Source: Pigmentiphaga sp. NML080357
GTDB lineage: Bacteria; Pseudomonadota; Gammaproteobacteria; Burkholderiales; Burkholderiaceae_B
DNA length: 64,000 bases
Direction of reading: 5' to 3'
Assembly (NCBI RefSeq): GCF_002188465.1
Contig: NZ_NINW01000029.1
Coordinates: 186,001 to 250,000, forward strand
Below the pieces are notes generated by a model. The model did no database searches and was not told the DNA's origin. It saw only the letters and a program-made list of their open reading frames with translations. A program made the translations under genes and the position numbers. Shown piece after piece: positions 8,974 through 17,851 of this stretch. Each line of letters starts with the position of its first letter. The stretch's first letter is position 1.

Positions 8974-9935
8974 TAATTGATTTGCATATTCAACCGCTCG
9001 ATCAACGCCTTCCACCGTTCCCGCGTGGCGCGCAGCCAGGCCGTGGTTTGCGCCGCATCCGCCCAGTAGGGCGCTACCGCCATCACGTCCAGCTGGCGCC
9101 GGACCTCGGGGCTGTTCAGTATTCCGCGCAACAGTTTTTCCCAGGTCTCGATGACGGCCGCCGGGGTGCCGGAGGGAAACAGGATGACCTGGCTGAACTG
9201 CACGTCGAAGTCAGGCACGCCCTGCTCCTGCACGGTCGGCACCTGCGGCAGTTGCGGGTTGCGTTCGGCAGAGGAAGAGGCCAGGGCCTGCAGAGCCCCG
9301 GAACGGGCGTAGGCGAGCGTGTTGGACGAGGCGACGAAGGCCAGCGGCACGTGTCCGGCCACCACGTCGGCCAGGGCGGGGGCGTTGCCTTTGTAGGGTA
9401 TGTGCGTGCCGCGGATGCCGGTCTTGGCCTTCAGCAATTCGAAGGTCAGGTGGCCCGGCGAGGCCAGGCCGGCCGAGGCGTAGGTCAGGTCCTCCTTCGC
9501 CGCGCGCGTCAGAAAGTCGCGGAAATTCTTCACCCCCAGGCTGGGATGGGCGACCAGCATCTGCGAGGTGGTCCCGAAAATGCCGGCGGGCACGAGATCG
9601 CGGAACGGGTCCAGTCCCATGTCCTTGTAGACCAGCGGATTCACCGTCAGCAGGTGGTCGATGCTGACCAGCGCGGTGTAGCCGTCCTTGGGGGCGCGCG
9701 CCACGTACTCGGCGCCGATGTTGCCCGCCGCGCCGGCCCGGTTCTCGACGATGACGGGCTGCTTCAGGCGCTGGGCGGCCTGTTCGGCGATCAGCCGGGC
9801 CACGGTGTCCAGCGGGCCGCCCGCGGCGAAGTTGACGACCAGCTTGACCGGACGATCGGGATAGCCGGCCGCTTGCGCCCAGGGGGCGGCCGCGAGGAGG
9901 GCGAGAACGAGAGAAAGGCGCGCAAGCGGTCGCAT
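8973..9935 (-). CDS. Bug-family (TctC-type) periplasmic binding protein
   Basis: A 320-residue tripartite-tricarboxylate-type solute-binding protein. It has a Sec signal peptide (MRPLARL to PWAQA) followed by the family's YPDRPVKLVVNFAAGGPLDT start, VENRAGAAGNIGAEYVARAPKDG and the THIPYKGNAPALADVVAGHV segment. Bug proteins bind carboxylates or other small organic molecules in the periplasm. No TctA/TctB partner is nearby, as is usual for this expanded family. The gene is divergent from a LysR gene 126 bp away, which is its likely regulator. Confidence 0.92.
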   Translation of the reverse strand: MRPLARLSLVLALLAAAPWAQAAGYPDRPVKLVVNFAAGGPLDTVARLIAEQAAQRLKQPVIVENRAGAAGNIGAEYVARAPKDGYTALVSIDHLLTVNPLVYKDMGLDPFRDLVPAGIFGTTSQMLVAHPSLGVKNFRDFLTRAAKEDLTYASAGLASPGHLTFELLKAKTGIRGTHIPYKGNAPALADVVAGHVPLAFVASSNTLAYARSGALQALASSSAERNPQLPQVPTVQEQGVPDFDVQFSQVILFPSGTPAAVIETWEKLLRGILNSPEVRRQLDVMAVAPYWADAAQTTAWLRATRERWKALIERLNMQIN

Positions 9936-10061
9936 GAGAGGTGTCTCCGTGAGAGCGGCGGGTTGGCTTCAGGGCCAATCTGTAAACGCCGTGCTCGCAT
10001 TATGGGAAGGGGAGGTATCTCGTTCAAATGATAAAATGCCGCACTGTCATATCTAAAATTC

Positions 10062-11027
10062 ATGGCAATGGATTGGACCCGGCGTTTGCGCATACGGCAA
10101 CTCGAGGTGCTGAGCAGCCTGGCCGAGACCTGCAATCTCAGCCATACCGCCGACCGCCTCTGCATGACCCAGCCCGCCCTGTCGAAGTGGCTGGCCGAGT
10201 TGGAAGCCGAACTGGGCGTGACGCTGTTCGAGCGTCATTCGCGCGGGCTGGTCCCCACGCGCTTCGGCACGGCGATGGCCGAGCATGCGCGCATCATGCT
10301 GGCCGAGGTCGAGCGGACGCACCAGACCATCGCCTTGATGGCCGAGGGCGCGGACGGGCAATTGGCGATAGGCGTCACGGCCACGGTCTCGACCGGCCTC
10401 CTGCCGGACAGCGTGGCGCTGCTGACGGCCCGCCGGCCGGAAACGCGCTTGTGCATCACCGAGTCCACGCTGGACCAACTGCTGCCGCCGCTGCTCGAGC
10501 GCCGGCTCGATTTCGTGGTGACGCGTCTCGAGGGCGACGCCATCGACGACCGATTGCGTTGCACGCCGCTTTACAGCGAACGCATCGCGGTGGCGGCGCC
10601 GCCCTCTCATCCGCTCGCCGGGCGCCGCGGTCTTCGCTGGGCCGACCTGGAGGGCTGCGGCTGGATCGTGCCGCCCAAGGGCAATCCGTTGCGGCGCGAG
10701 CTGGATGCCGAGTTCGCGCTGGCGGGCCTGCCTGCGCCGCGCTATCGCATGGAGGCCGTGGGCATGGCGATGCTGGTGGCCCTCATGCAACGTGCCCAGC
10801 TTCTCACCGCCTTGTCGCGGCGGGTGCTGGATCACTTCCAGGCCTCAGGGCAATTGGTGGCGCTCGATCTGCCGACGCGGCGCCAGGGGACGGTCGGCCT
10901 GCTGCGCCATCGCGATGCTCCCGATACCGCGTTGAGCCGGGCGTTTTCCGAGGCGCTGCGCGATGCGGCCGACGGTGCCGGCGTCACATCTCGAAACCGC
11001 ATTGAAGAGCTGCCTCCTTCAAAGTAG
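10062..11027 (+). CDS. LysR-family transcriptional regulator
   Basis: A 321-residue LysR protein. The N-terminal winged helix-turn-helix is clear (RIRQLEVLSSLAETCNLSHT, then MTQPALSKWLAELE), followed by an effector-binding domain. It diverges from the Bug gene at 8973-9935, so it probably controls that uptake protein. The start could be the ATG at 10062 or the one at 10068. Together with the Bug gene it interrupts the normal coaE-zapD neighbourhood, which suggests insertion of this pair as a unit. Confidence 0.92.
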   Translation: MAMDWTRRLRIRQLEVLSSLAETCNLSHTADRLCMTQPALSKWLAELEAELGVTLFERHSRGLVPTRFGTAMAEHARIMLAEVERTHQTIALMAEGADGQLAIGVTATVSTGLLPDSVALLTARRPETRLCITESTLDQLLPPLLERRLDFVVTRLEGDAIDDRLRCTPLYSERIAVAAPPSHPLAGRRGLRWADLEGCGWIVPPKGNPLRRELDAEFALAGLPAPRYRMEAVGMAMLVALMQRAQLLTALSRRVLDHFQASGQLVALDLPTRRQGTVGLLRHRDAPDTALSRAFSEALRDAADGAGVTSRNRIEELPPSK

Positions 11028-11032
11028 CGGGT

Positions 11033-11065
11033 GGACCGCGGCGGAAATTTCCCTCCGCCGGGTCC
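11033..11065 (+). terminator. Stem-loop after the LysR gene, possible terminator
   Basis: GGACC and GGCGGA pair with TCCGCC and GGTCC around an 8-nt loop, starting 6 nt after the LysR stop codon. There is no T-run, so factor-independent termination is uncertain. Confidence 0.4.
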
Positions 11066-11194
11066 GTACCTACCAGGGAGGTGCTCCGAGGTGTGCCCGC
11101 GGCAAGGGCCGGTTCGGAAGCGGGAAGGGCGAGAGTCGCCCAGTCCAGGCTGTGCAGGTATAGTTCTACGAAATTCCGATACCGGACGGTCTAC

Positions 11195-11950
11195 GTGGTT
11201 CTTTACGAATATCCATTCAACGAGCGCGTCCGTACGCTGTTGCGTCTGGAAAGCCTCTTCGATAATTTATTCTTTTTCGTGCGGCAATCGGATGCCCGCG
11301 GGCATCACGTCGCATTGACCACGCTGTTCGAAATCCTAGACGTTTCGGCGCGTGCCGACCTGAAGTCCGATCTGTTGCAGGACCTCGAGCGCTATCGCCA
11401 ATCCCTCAGTTCGCTGCGCGAGCATCCCGGCGTGGACCGGCAGACGCTGGACGCCATGCTGTCCAGCATAGAGCAGGCCACCACTTCGCTGGTGGCCCAG
11501 GGCAAGACCGGCATGCCGCTGCGGCAGAACGAATGGCTGACCAGCATTCGCAGCCGGCTGGCCATCCCGGGCGGCGCCTGCGAATTCGACGTGCCCTCCT
11601 ACCATGCCTGGAAGCACAAGCCGGCCGGCCAGCGGGTGCAGGATCTCGTCCAGTGGGTCGAGCCCTTCCTGCCCATCCGCGATGGCCTGGCCATCGTCCT
11701 GAAGATGCTGCGCGAATCGGGGCGGCAGGTCGCGGTGGTGGCCGAAGGGGGCGCCTTCCAGCAGATGCTCGGCGGCAAGGCCTATCAGTTGCTGCGCATC
11801 TATGTCGATGAAGAGATCGGCGTCTTTCCCGAAGTCAGCGCCAACAAATACATGGTTTCGGTGCGCTTCTCCTCCCAGGGCGGCGACATGAAGCCCCAGC
11901 CGGTGACGGCCGACGTGCCGTTCCAGCTCACCCTCTGCAACAGCCTGTAG
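11195..11950 (+). CDS. zapD: Cell division protein ZapD
   Basis: A 251-residue FtsZ-interacting protein that bundles FtsZ filaments at the division ring. The family start (V/I)LYEYPFNERVRTLLRLE is found immediately after a GTG at 11195, which I take as the start; upstream codons in the same frame show no family similarity. Other typical segments are LRQNEWLTSIRSRLAIPGG, PSYHAWKHKPAGQR and the C-terminal RFSSQGGDMKPQ. yacG follows 64 bp later, as in other proteobacteria. Confidence 0.93.
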   Translation: MVLYEYPFNERVRTLLRLESLFDNLFFFVRQSDARGHHVALTTLFEILDVSARADLKSDLLQDLERYRQSLSSLREHPGVDRQTLDAMLSSIEQATTSLVAQGKTGMPLRQNEWLTSIRSRLAIPGGACEFDVPSYHAWKHKPAGQRVQDLVQWVEPFLPIRDGLAIVLKMLRESGRQVAVVAEGGAFQQMLGGKAYQLLRIYVDEEIGVFPEVSANKYMVSVRFSSQGGDMKPQPVTADVPFQLTLCNSL

Positions 11951-12014
11951 TCCTTCTCCCGCGCCCTGGCTCGCGGCTTGCGGCTTTGCCGGCCCACGCC
12001 GCTAAAATGTCGAC

Positions 12015-12230
12015 ATGGTCAAGAAAGTCAAATGCCCCACCTGCTCCAAGCCCGCGCCATGGAGCCCCGACAACGCATGGCGGCCGTTCTGCTCGGAGCG
12101 TTGCCGGCAGATCGACCTGGGCGCATGGGCGGCCGAGAAATTCGCCATTCCCGGCGCCCCGCTGGAAACCGACGATCTGGCCGGAGATACCTCGGGCCGC
12201 CTGTTTCCTCCGCCGCAATCGGTGAACTGA
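12015..12230 (+). CDS. yacG: DNA gyrase inhibitor YacG
   Basis: A 71-residue zinc-finger protein. Four Cys ligands are visible at residues 7, 10, 26 and 30 (CPTC and [14 protein letters not shown]), which is the full family signature. E. coli YacG binds GyrB and inhibits gyrase. It sits downstream of zapD in the conserved coaE-zapD-yacG neighbourhood and ends 6 bp from a convergent LysR gene. Confidence 0.94.
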   Translation: MVKKVKCPTCSKPAPWSPDNAWRPFCSERCRQIDLGAWAAEKFAIPGAPLETDDLAGDTSGRLFPPPQSVN

Positions 12231-12236
12231 GCGGCC

Positions 12237-13145
12237 CTAGGCGTTGGTCAGCAGCGTGCGGATGTCGAGCGACCGAAGCAGCTGCATCGTCTCCCGCGCC
12301 AGCCTGGTCAAGGGCTGCAGCCGTGCCGTGCACATGATGAGGTTGTTGTGCATGGCCGGCGAATGCACGCGCGCCGTGGCCAGCGTGCCCGCGCGCAACT
12401 GCGGCCCGATCGCGCTCGCCGACAGCAGCGCGTAGCCTTCGCCGCTCTCGGCGAGCGCCACCATCGTGTGGACGGCATTGACCTCGGCAACGATGTTCAG
12501 GGAAATGCCGCGTCGTCGGCACGTGGCGTCGACCACCGCGCGGATGGTATTGGGCTGGCACGGCAGGATCAGCGGATATTCCGTCAGGGCGTCGACGGGC
12601 AGCGAGTCGGGCAGCCGCTCGCCCAGCCCGGGCAAGCGTCCCACCAGCAGCAATTCCTCCTTGAAAACCGGCTCGTAGTCGAGGGTCTCCCCGGGCGCGG
12701 GGTCGTAGAGCAGCGCGACGTCCACCCGGCCCTCGTGCAGCCATTCCCTCAGGCTCACGCTCAAGCCTTCGGTCACCGTCAGGGCGGCGCCCGGCAGGCG
12801 CTCCCGGAAACCGCGCACCAGCCTGGGAGCCAGCAGGTGGGCGATCCGGGGCGGCAGGCCGACCACGATCTTGCCCTGGGGCATGGCCTTCAGATCGTGG
12901 ATCTCCTGCCGGGCGAGAGCCAGCCGCTCCAGGACCACCCGCGCATGTTCCAGCAGGCGTTCTCCCGCCTCCGTTGGCCTGACGCCGCGTCCGTTCCGGT
13001 AGAACAGGTGTTCGTGCAGCTCGACCTCCAGCAACCGGATCTGCCTGCTGAGGGAGGGCTGGGTCATTTCGAGCATCATCGCCGCCCGGGTGAAACTGCC
13101 CGCATCGGCTACCTGGACGAAGTACTCGAGTTGCTTGATGTCCAT
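12237..13145 (-). CDS. LysR-family transcriptional regulator of the NicC-like operon
   Basis: A 302-residue LysR regulator with the N-terminal helix-turn-helix (MDIKQLEYFVQVADAGSFTR, then MTQPSLSRQIRLLEVEL) and a periplasmic-binding-protein-like effector domain. I chose the ATG at 13145 because AAGGAG lies 8 nt upstream; the GTG at 13154 would overlap that ribosome site. A perfect palindrome (13163-13181) lies 18 bp upstream of its start, in the intergenic region shared with the divergent monooxygenase gene, so it probably controls both itself and that gene. Confidence 0.92.
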   Translation of the reverse strand: MDIKQLEYFVQVADAGSFTRAAMMLEMTQPSLSRQIRLLEVELHEHLFYRNGRGVRPTEAGERLLEHARVVLERLALARQEIHDLKAMPQGKIVVGLPPRIAHLLAPRLVRGFRERLPGAALTVTEGLSVSLREWLHEGRVDVALLYDPAPGETLDYEPVFKEELLLVGRLPGLGERLPDSLPVDALTEYPLILPCQPNTIRAVVDATCRRRGISLNIVAEVNAVHTMVALAESGEGYALLSASAIGPQLRAGTLATARVHSPAMHNNLIMCTARLQPLTRLARETMQLLRSLDIRTLLTNA

Positions 13146-13162
13146 CCGGGACACTCCTTTCT

Positions 13163-13181
13163 CTATAGAAGAGTTCTATAG
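13163..13181. promoter_or_regulatory. Palindromic LysR-type operator candidate
   Basis: CTATAGAA-GAG-TTCTATAG is a perfect 8-bp inverted repeat with a 3-bp spacer and contains the T-N11-A layout of LysR boxes. It lies between the divergent LysR and NicC-like genes. That it binds this LysR protein is inference. Confidence 0.6.
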
Positions 13182-13302
13182 CTGCTAGTGCTGTTCTGTA
13201 ATTTACTCGATAGGGGCGTCCGCCAATAATGGGCGCCTCCGCCGGGTGCGCGCGCGCATATGGAGCGGCGCGCGGGCCGCGGCGGCCTTATGGAGGCATT
13301 GC

Positions 13303-14442
13303 ATGAAGAAACGGGAGTTGCCGATCGCGATCATCGGCGCCGGAATAGGGGGACTGGCGGCGGCGGCCGTGCTGCGCAAGCAGGGAGTGAATGTCCACGT
13401 ATACGAACAGGCGAAGCAGTTCGCCCGCATCGGCGCGGGCATCCAGATGACGCCCAACGCCATGCGCGTGCTGAATGGGCTCGGCTTGCGGGGCCGCCTG
13501 GAAGAGATCGCGTTCGCGCCGCGGTCGTCGCTGAACCGCCAGCACGATACGGGCGCGGTGACCAACGAGTTTCCGCTGGCCGAGGCGGTCCTGGAGCGAT
13601 ACGGCATGCCGTTCCTGGCCATGCACCGGGGCGACCTGCATGCGGCGCTGGCCGGGCTCGTGCCCGGAGAGAACATCTCGCTCGGGAAGAAGCTGGTCCG
13701 CTTCGAGCAGCGGGACGGGTCGGTCCTGCTCGAATTCGAGGACGGCTCGCAGGCGCACGCCGCTGCCGTCATCGGTGCCGACGGCGTGCATTCGCAGGTG
13801 CGCGAGCTGCTGCTGGGCGCGGAAAAGCCCCGTTTTACCGGGCGGGTGGCCTACCGGACGACCTTTCCCGCCAGCCGGCTGGGCTCGCTCGACATCGGGC
13901 CGTCGCGCACGAAGTGGTGGGGGCCCGACCGGCATATCGTCATCTACTACGTCACCAGGCGGCGCGACGAGGTCTATTTCGTCACCAGCCAGCCCGAGGA
14001 CGCCGGCTGGCTTACGCCGGAGTCCTGGTCCGCCAAGGGCGACCTGAACGTGCTGCGCGAGGCCTATGCCGACTTCCATCCCGACGTGCGCGCGGTGCTG
14101 GCGGCGTGCCCCGACGTGCACAAATGGGCCATCTTCCAGCGCGACCCGCTGCCCAGCTGGGGCGAGGGCAACGTCGTGCTGATGGGCGATGCCTGCCATC
14201 CGATGACCCCCTACATGGCCCAGGGCGCGGCCATGGCGCTGGAGGACGCGGTCGTGCTGGCCCGTTGCCTCGAGGCGCGCGGCGCGGACGTCGACGCCGC
14301 TTTCCGGACGTTCGAGCGGGTCCGCAAGCCGCGCACTTCGGCCGTGCAGGCCGGGTCCAGCGCCAACAACTGGATGCGGGAGGCGACCAACCCGGACTGG
14401 GTATATGGCTATGACGCCTGGGAGGTCGCGCTCGGCGATTGA
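13303..14442 (+). CDS. FAD-dependent monooxygenase, NicC-like (6-hydroxynicotinate 3-monooxygenase type)
   Basis: A 379-residue class A flavoprotein aromatic hydroxylase. It has the N-terminal FAD motif IIGAGIGGLAA (Gly12-Gly17), the RIGAGIQMTPNAMRVL segment, the RGDLHAAL and VIGADGVHS motifs, and GDACHPMTPYMAQGAAMALED. The RTKWWGPDRHIVIYY stretch and the C-terminal WVYGYD resemble Pseudomonas NicC, which decarboxylates and hydroxylates 6-hydroxynicotinate, but the rest of the nic pathway is absent here. GGAGG 6 nt upstream supports the ATG at 13303. It is followed after 53 bp by a Bug gene. Likely substrate is a small aromatic or heteroaromatic acid; the exact one is not determinable. Confidence 0.85.
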   Translation: MKKRELPIAIIGAGIGGLAAAAVLRKQGVNVHVYEQAKQFARIGAGIQMTPNAMRVLNGLGLRGRLEEIAFAPRSSLNRQHDTGAVTNEFPLAEAVLERYGMPFLAMHRGDLHAALAGLVPGENISLGKKLVRFEQRDGSVLLEFEDGSQAHAAAVIGADGVHSQVRELLLGAEKPRFTGRVAYRTTFPASRLGSLDIGPSRTKWWGPDRHIVIYYVTRRRDEVYFVTSQPEDAGWLTPESWSAKGDLNVLREAYADFHPDVRAVLAACPDVHKWAIFQRDPLPSWGEGNVVLMGDACHPMTPYMAQGAAMALEDAVVLARCLEARGADVDAAFRTFERVRKPRTSAVQAGSSANNWMREATNPDWVYGYDAWEVALGD

Positions 14443-14495
14443 GCGTCGGCAGGCCCGGGTCCGGGCGCGGCCCGGTCAACGAACAAGGAGACAGC

Positions 14496-15458
14496 ATGAA
14501 CATACGAGCAAGTATCGCTGCCTGCGCCATCGCGGCTGCCGGCATGGCCGCCGGCCCGGCGAACGCCGCCTATCCGGACCGGCCCATCAAGCTGGTCGTG
14601 CCGCACGGTCCCGGCGGTGTCGCCGACACCGTGTCGCGGATCTTCGCCGACGCGCTCGCGCAGGAGCTCAAGCAGCCGGTGATCGTCGAGAACAAGGCGG
14701 GCGCCAGCACGATGATAGGCGCCGACTACGTGGCCAAGGCCCCGGCCGACGGCTACACGCTGTTGATGGCGTCGGTCACGACCCTGTCCATCAATCCCTT
14801 CCTGTATCCCAACATCACCTACGATCCCAAGCGCGACTTCGCGCCGGTCTCCATGGTGGCTGCCTTGCCGTTCTACCTGATGGCCAGTCCCACGCTGGGC
14901 ATCAAGAGCGTGAAGGACCTGGTGGCGCTGGCCAAGTCCAGGCCGGGGCAGCTCAATTACTCCTCGCCCGGGTCCGGAACGTCGCCGCATCTCGTGGGCG
15001 CGCTGTTTGCGTCCATGACCGGCATCGATGCCATTCACGTTCCCTACAAGTCCACGGCCTCCGCCGAGGTCGACCTCAATGCGGGCCGCATCCATTTCGC
15101 CTTCACCGGTTCGGGCATGGCTCCCATACGTTCGGGACGCGTGACCGGCCTGGGGGTGACCAGCGACGAGCGGGTGGCTTCCATGCCGGAGTTGCCCACG
15201 CTGAAAGAGCAGGGGCTGGACCTGGAAGCCACGGTGTGGAACGGCGTGGTGGCGCCCGCGGGCACGTCGCCCGCCATTGTCGAGAAACTCGCCGCGGCCC
15301 TGGCCAGGATTGCGAAGTCGCCGGACATCAGGGAGAAAGTCCAGGCCCATGGCGGCATCACGGTGGGCAATACGCCTGGCGAGTTCCGGCGCCTGATCGA
15401 CACCGAGGCGCGCCGCTGGGAGAAAGTGATCAAGGAGGCCAGCATCTCGGTCCAGTAG
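14496..15458 (+). CDS. Bug-family (TctC-type) periplasmic binding protein
   Basis: A 320-residue exported solute-binding protein with signal peptide (MNIRAS to GPANA) and mature start AYPDRPIKLVVPHGPGGVADT. AAGGAG shortly before the ATG fixes the start. It follows the NicC-like monooxygenase gene and is probably co-transcribed, suggesting it captures that enzyme's substrate or a precursor. Its 3' end is 14 bp from the convergent Nudix fusion gene. Confidence 0.92.
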   Translation: MNIRASIAACAIAAAGMAAGPANAAYPDRPIKLVVPHGPGGVADTVSRIFADALAQELKQPVIVENKAGASTMIGADYVAKAPADGYTLLMASVTTLSINPFLYPNITYDPKRDFAPVSMVAALPFYLMASPTLGIKSVKDLVALAKSRPGQLNYSSPGSGTSPHLVGALFASMTGIDAIHVPYKSTASAEVDLNAGRIHFAFTGSGMAPIRSGRVTGLGVTSDERVASMPELPTLKEQGLDLEATVWNGVVAPAGTSPAIVEKLAAALARIAKSPDIREKVQAHGGITVGNTPGEFRRLIDTEARRWEKVIKEASISVQ

Positions 15459-15472
15459 CGCCGGCCCCGCGG

Positions 15473-16603
15473 TCAATCGCCCCAGAACGCGCCGATTCCC
15501 GCGATGCCGTGGGCGCCGTGCGCGACGGCCGTCGCCCGGGTCAGGGAGGACTGGCCACCCAGCGCGAATACCGGCAGGCCGGCATGCAGCGCCATGGCGG
15601 CAAAGGCCTCCCATCCCATGCCCGGCTGGCCCGGATGCGAAGCGGTTGGCAGCACCGGCGCGAGCACCGCGAAGTCGGCATCGAGGCGGCGTGCACGTTC
15701 CAGTTCCTCCGCGCTATGGGCCGATACGCCCAAGCGCGCGCCGCGAGGCAGGTCGGGACGCTGCGCGGGGATATCCGCGGACCGCAGATGGACGCCGTCG
15801 GCCTCGCCGCGCCAGGCGGCCGGGTGGATGCTGTTCAACAGCACCTGGGCGCCGGCCGCCCGGGCGCGCGCCACCACCTGCCTGAGCACGTCGCGCAGCG
15901 CCGGGTCGTCCGGTCCGCCGGGCCAGCCCGGCTCGCGGAACTGGATGAGCTTCATGCCCGCGGCCAGCGCGGTATCGAGCCGCTTCAGGAACGGTTCGAC
16001 GTTGCCGTGCGAGCCGATGTTCGTGATCGCGTAGGTATCGGGCACGTGCAGCCATTGCAGCGGCGGCAGGGTAGCGGGCAGCAGCGGTCCGATGCGCGGC
16101 TCCAGGGCCAGGCCCAGTGCATCTTCCGGCGCCTGCGCGCGCGCCTGGGCCGCCTCCAGGTCAGTGGGTTGCTCGCCGCGCGCCAGGCGCGCTTGCAGCG
16201 CGGCGATCCGCCGTTCGCGATCCTGTGCCGCGGCCGCGATCTCCGCCGGCGTGGCGGCGCGGATGCGGGCCCATTGCAGCGCCTGCGATTCCAGCCCATG
16301 CGGCTGGCCTTCCCAGCGCGTCACGCGGCAGAAATACAGCCGCACGGTGGCGTGCGAGTAAGCGTGCACGTGCGTGACCCAGGTGGCCGATTCCAGCACC
16401 GTCACGCCCAGCTCTTCCTTCAATTCCCGCGCCAATGCCTGCAACACCGTCTCGCCCGGCTCCAGCTTGCCGCCCGGCAACTCCCACCATCCCGCATAAG
16501 GCTTGCCCTCGGGCCGCTGCCCCAACAACAGACTGCCGTCCGGCCGGAGCATCACCCCCACCGCCACATCCACGACTTTCGAACCAGAATCAACCGTCGC
16601 CAT
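15473..16603 (-). CDS. Nudix hydrolase fused to thiamine-phosphate-synthase-like domain (MutT-type)
   Basis: A 376-residue two-domain protein. The N-terminal Nudix domain carries an intact Nudix box ([18 protein letters not shown], then KEELGV), as in MutT, which clears 8-oxo-dGTP. From about residue 190 a ThiE-like barrel follows ([43 protein letters not shown]). That barrel lacks several ThiE catalytic positions: QFREPG replaces the QxRxK motif and NSIHP replaces the NDR motif, so thiamine phosphate synthesis is doubtful; a true thiE exists at 20426-21133. I chose the ATG at 16603 over the TTG at 16615. Such fusions occur widely in beta- and gamma-proteobacteria. Confidence 0.88.
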   Translation of the reverse strand: MATVDSGSKVVDVAVGVMLRPDGSLLLGQRPEGKPYAGWWELPGGKLEPGETVLQALARELKEELGVTVLESATWVTHVHAYSHATVRLYFCRVTRWEGQPHGLESQALQWARIRAATPAEIAAAAQDRERRIAALQARLARGEQPTDLEAAQARAQAPEDALGLALEPRIGPLLPATLPPLQWLHVPDTYAITNIGSHGNVEPFLKRLDTALAAGMKLIQFREPGWPGGPDDPALRDVLRQVVARARAAGAQVLLNSIHPAAWRGEADGVHLRSADIPAQRPDLPRGARLGVSAHSAEELERARRLDADFAVLAPVLPTASHPGQPGMGWEAFAAMALHAGLPVFALGGQSSLTRATAVAHGAHGIAGIGAFWGD

Positions 16604-16628
16604 CCGCCTTCCCAAAAAAATCGATCCA

Positions 16629-16714
16629 GACCCAGGGCACCGCGGATCCGGCTCCGCCGGTCCGCCAGTGCCGCCCCCCCGGGGGGGCGCGCGTCAGCGC
16701 GTAGGGGGGGGGCC
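16629..16714 (+). repeat. Dispersed GC-rich repeat overlapping a gene end
   Basis: This is the fullest copy: GACCCAGGGCACCGCGGATC, CGGCTCCGCCGGTCCGC, seven C then seven G, and GCGCGTCAGCGCGTAGGGGG. Its right part encodes the last residues (PPPTR) and the TGA stop of the DUF815 ATPase gene. Confidence 0.85.
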
Positions 16715-17620
16715 TTCCCTCCCGGCCCAGTCCTTCGCGAATTGCCAAGCCACGCGCCCGGAGCGCGAGCCGCGTTCCAGCGTCCACTGCAGCGCCGCGG
16801 TGCGGGACCTGGCGATGGACTCCTCGCTGCATCCCAGCTCGCGCAGCCAATGCGCGACGATGTCGAGGTAGTCGTCCTGCTTGAACGGGTAGAACGACAG
16901 CCAGAGCCCGAAGCGCTCGGACAGCGAGATCTTTTCCTCGACCGTCTCGCCGGGATGGATCTCGCCGTCGCTCTGGTGCTTGGCCTGCAGGTTCTCGTGC
17001 ATGTACTCCGGCATCAGGTGGCGCCGGTTGGACGTGGCGTAGATCAGCACGTTCTGGGTGGAGGCGGCGATGGAGCCGTCCAGCACCGACTTCAGGGCCT
17101 TGTACCCGGCCTCGCCTTCCTCGAACGACAGGTCGTCGGCGAAGACGATGAAGCGCTCGGGCCGCTCGGCCACGATCTCGACGATTTCCTGCAGATCGCC
17201 CAGGTCGCTCTTGTCGACCTCGATCAGGCGCAGCCCGCGATCGCCGTAGGCGGCCAGCATGGCCTTCACCAGCGAACTCTTGCCGGTGCCCCGGGCGCCG
17301 GTCATCAGCACGTTGTTGGCCGGCTTGCCCTCCAGGAACTGCACCGTGTTGCGGTCGATCACGTCCTTCTGGCGATCGATGTGCTGCAGGTCGTCCAGGT
17401 CGATGCGCGCGATGTGGCGTACCGGCTCCAGCCAGCCGCGCGTTCCTCGCTTGCGCCAGCGGAAGGCGTGGGAGCTCCAGTCCACGGGGGGCGGGGCGGG
17501 GGGCAGCCACGCCTCGAGCTGGGCGAGGACGCCCTCGGCGCGTTTCAGGAAAGAGGCCAGATCGACGGATGGGGAGGACTCGTTCGGCACAGCGGCGTTC
17601 CTATCTTCGGCCGGAGCCAT
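16694..17620 (-). CDS. DUF815 family AAA-type ATPase
   Basis: A 308-residue ATPase of the DUF815 family. The Walker A motif is GARGTGKSS and the Walker B region is RFIVFADDLSFEEGE; the sensor-like YATSNRRHLMPEY and the LWLSFYPFKQDDYL segment are typical. The family's cellular role is not established. The C-terminal tail ending PPPTR is encoded by a dispersed repeat (16629-16714), so the repeat appears to have replaced the original gene end. argJ lies upstream on the same strand with a 231-bp gap that holds another repeat copy. Confidence 0.88.
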   Translation of the reverse strand: MAPAEDRNAAVPNESSPSVDLASFLKRAEGVLAQLEAWLPPAPPPVDWSSHAFRWRKRGTRGWLEPVRHIARIDLDDLQHIDRQKDVIDRNTVQFLEGKPANNVLMTGARGTGKSSLVKAMLAAYGDRGLRLIEVDKSDLGDLQEIVEIVAERPERFIVFADDLSFEEGEAGYKALKSVLDGSIAASTQNVLIYATSNRRHLMPEYMHENLQAKHQSDGEIHPGETVEEKISLSERFGLWLSFYPFKQDDYLDIVAHWLRELGCSEESIARSRTAALQWTLERGSRSGRVAWQFAKDWAGREGPPPTR

Positions 17621-17774
17621 GCCGGCCCCGGATCGTGTTCTTGAACGACGGATTTCGGCCCGGGGGGATGCCGCCCGATCGAAATCCGTCTACGGCACCG
17701 GGTATTGCACCATTTTTTTCGATGGCGCGCCCGGGGGGCCAGGCGCCAACCGCAGAGCGGTGCGGAGCTGACGT

Positions 17775-17851
17775 ACCCAGGGCACCGCGGATCCGGCTCC
17801 TCCGGTCCGCAGCCCCACCCCGGGGAGGCGCGAAGCGCGCAGGGAGGCGCC
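17775..17851 (+). repeat. Dispersed GC-rich repeat
   Basis: ACCCAGGGCACCGCGGATCC, CTCCTCCGGTCCGC and GCGCGAAGCGCGCAGGGAGG follow the same module order as the copy at 16629. It ends directly at the TAG stop codon of argJ (17852-17854). Confidence 0.8.

Noticed and set aside
13246-13302. An upstream ATG extending the NicC-like protein by 19 residues
   Set aside because: GGAGG sits directly before the ATG at 13303, and the extension would put residues before the FAD motif that the family lacks.
14405-17644. A 1079-codon plus-strand frame spanning the Bug gene, Nudix fusion and DUF815 gene
   Set aside because: It crosses three supported genes and a repeat and has no recognisable domain.
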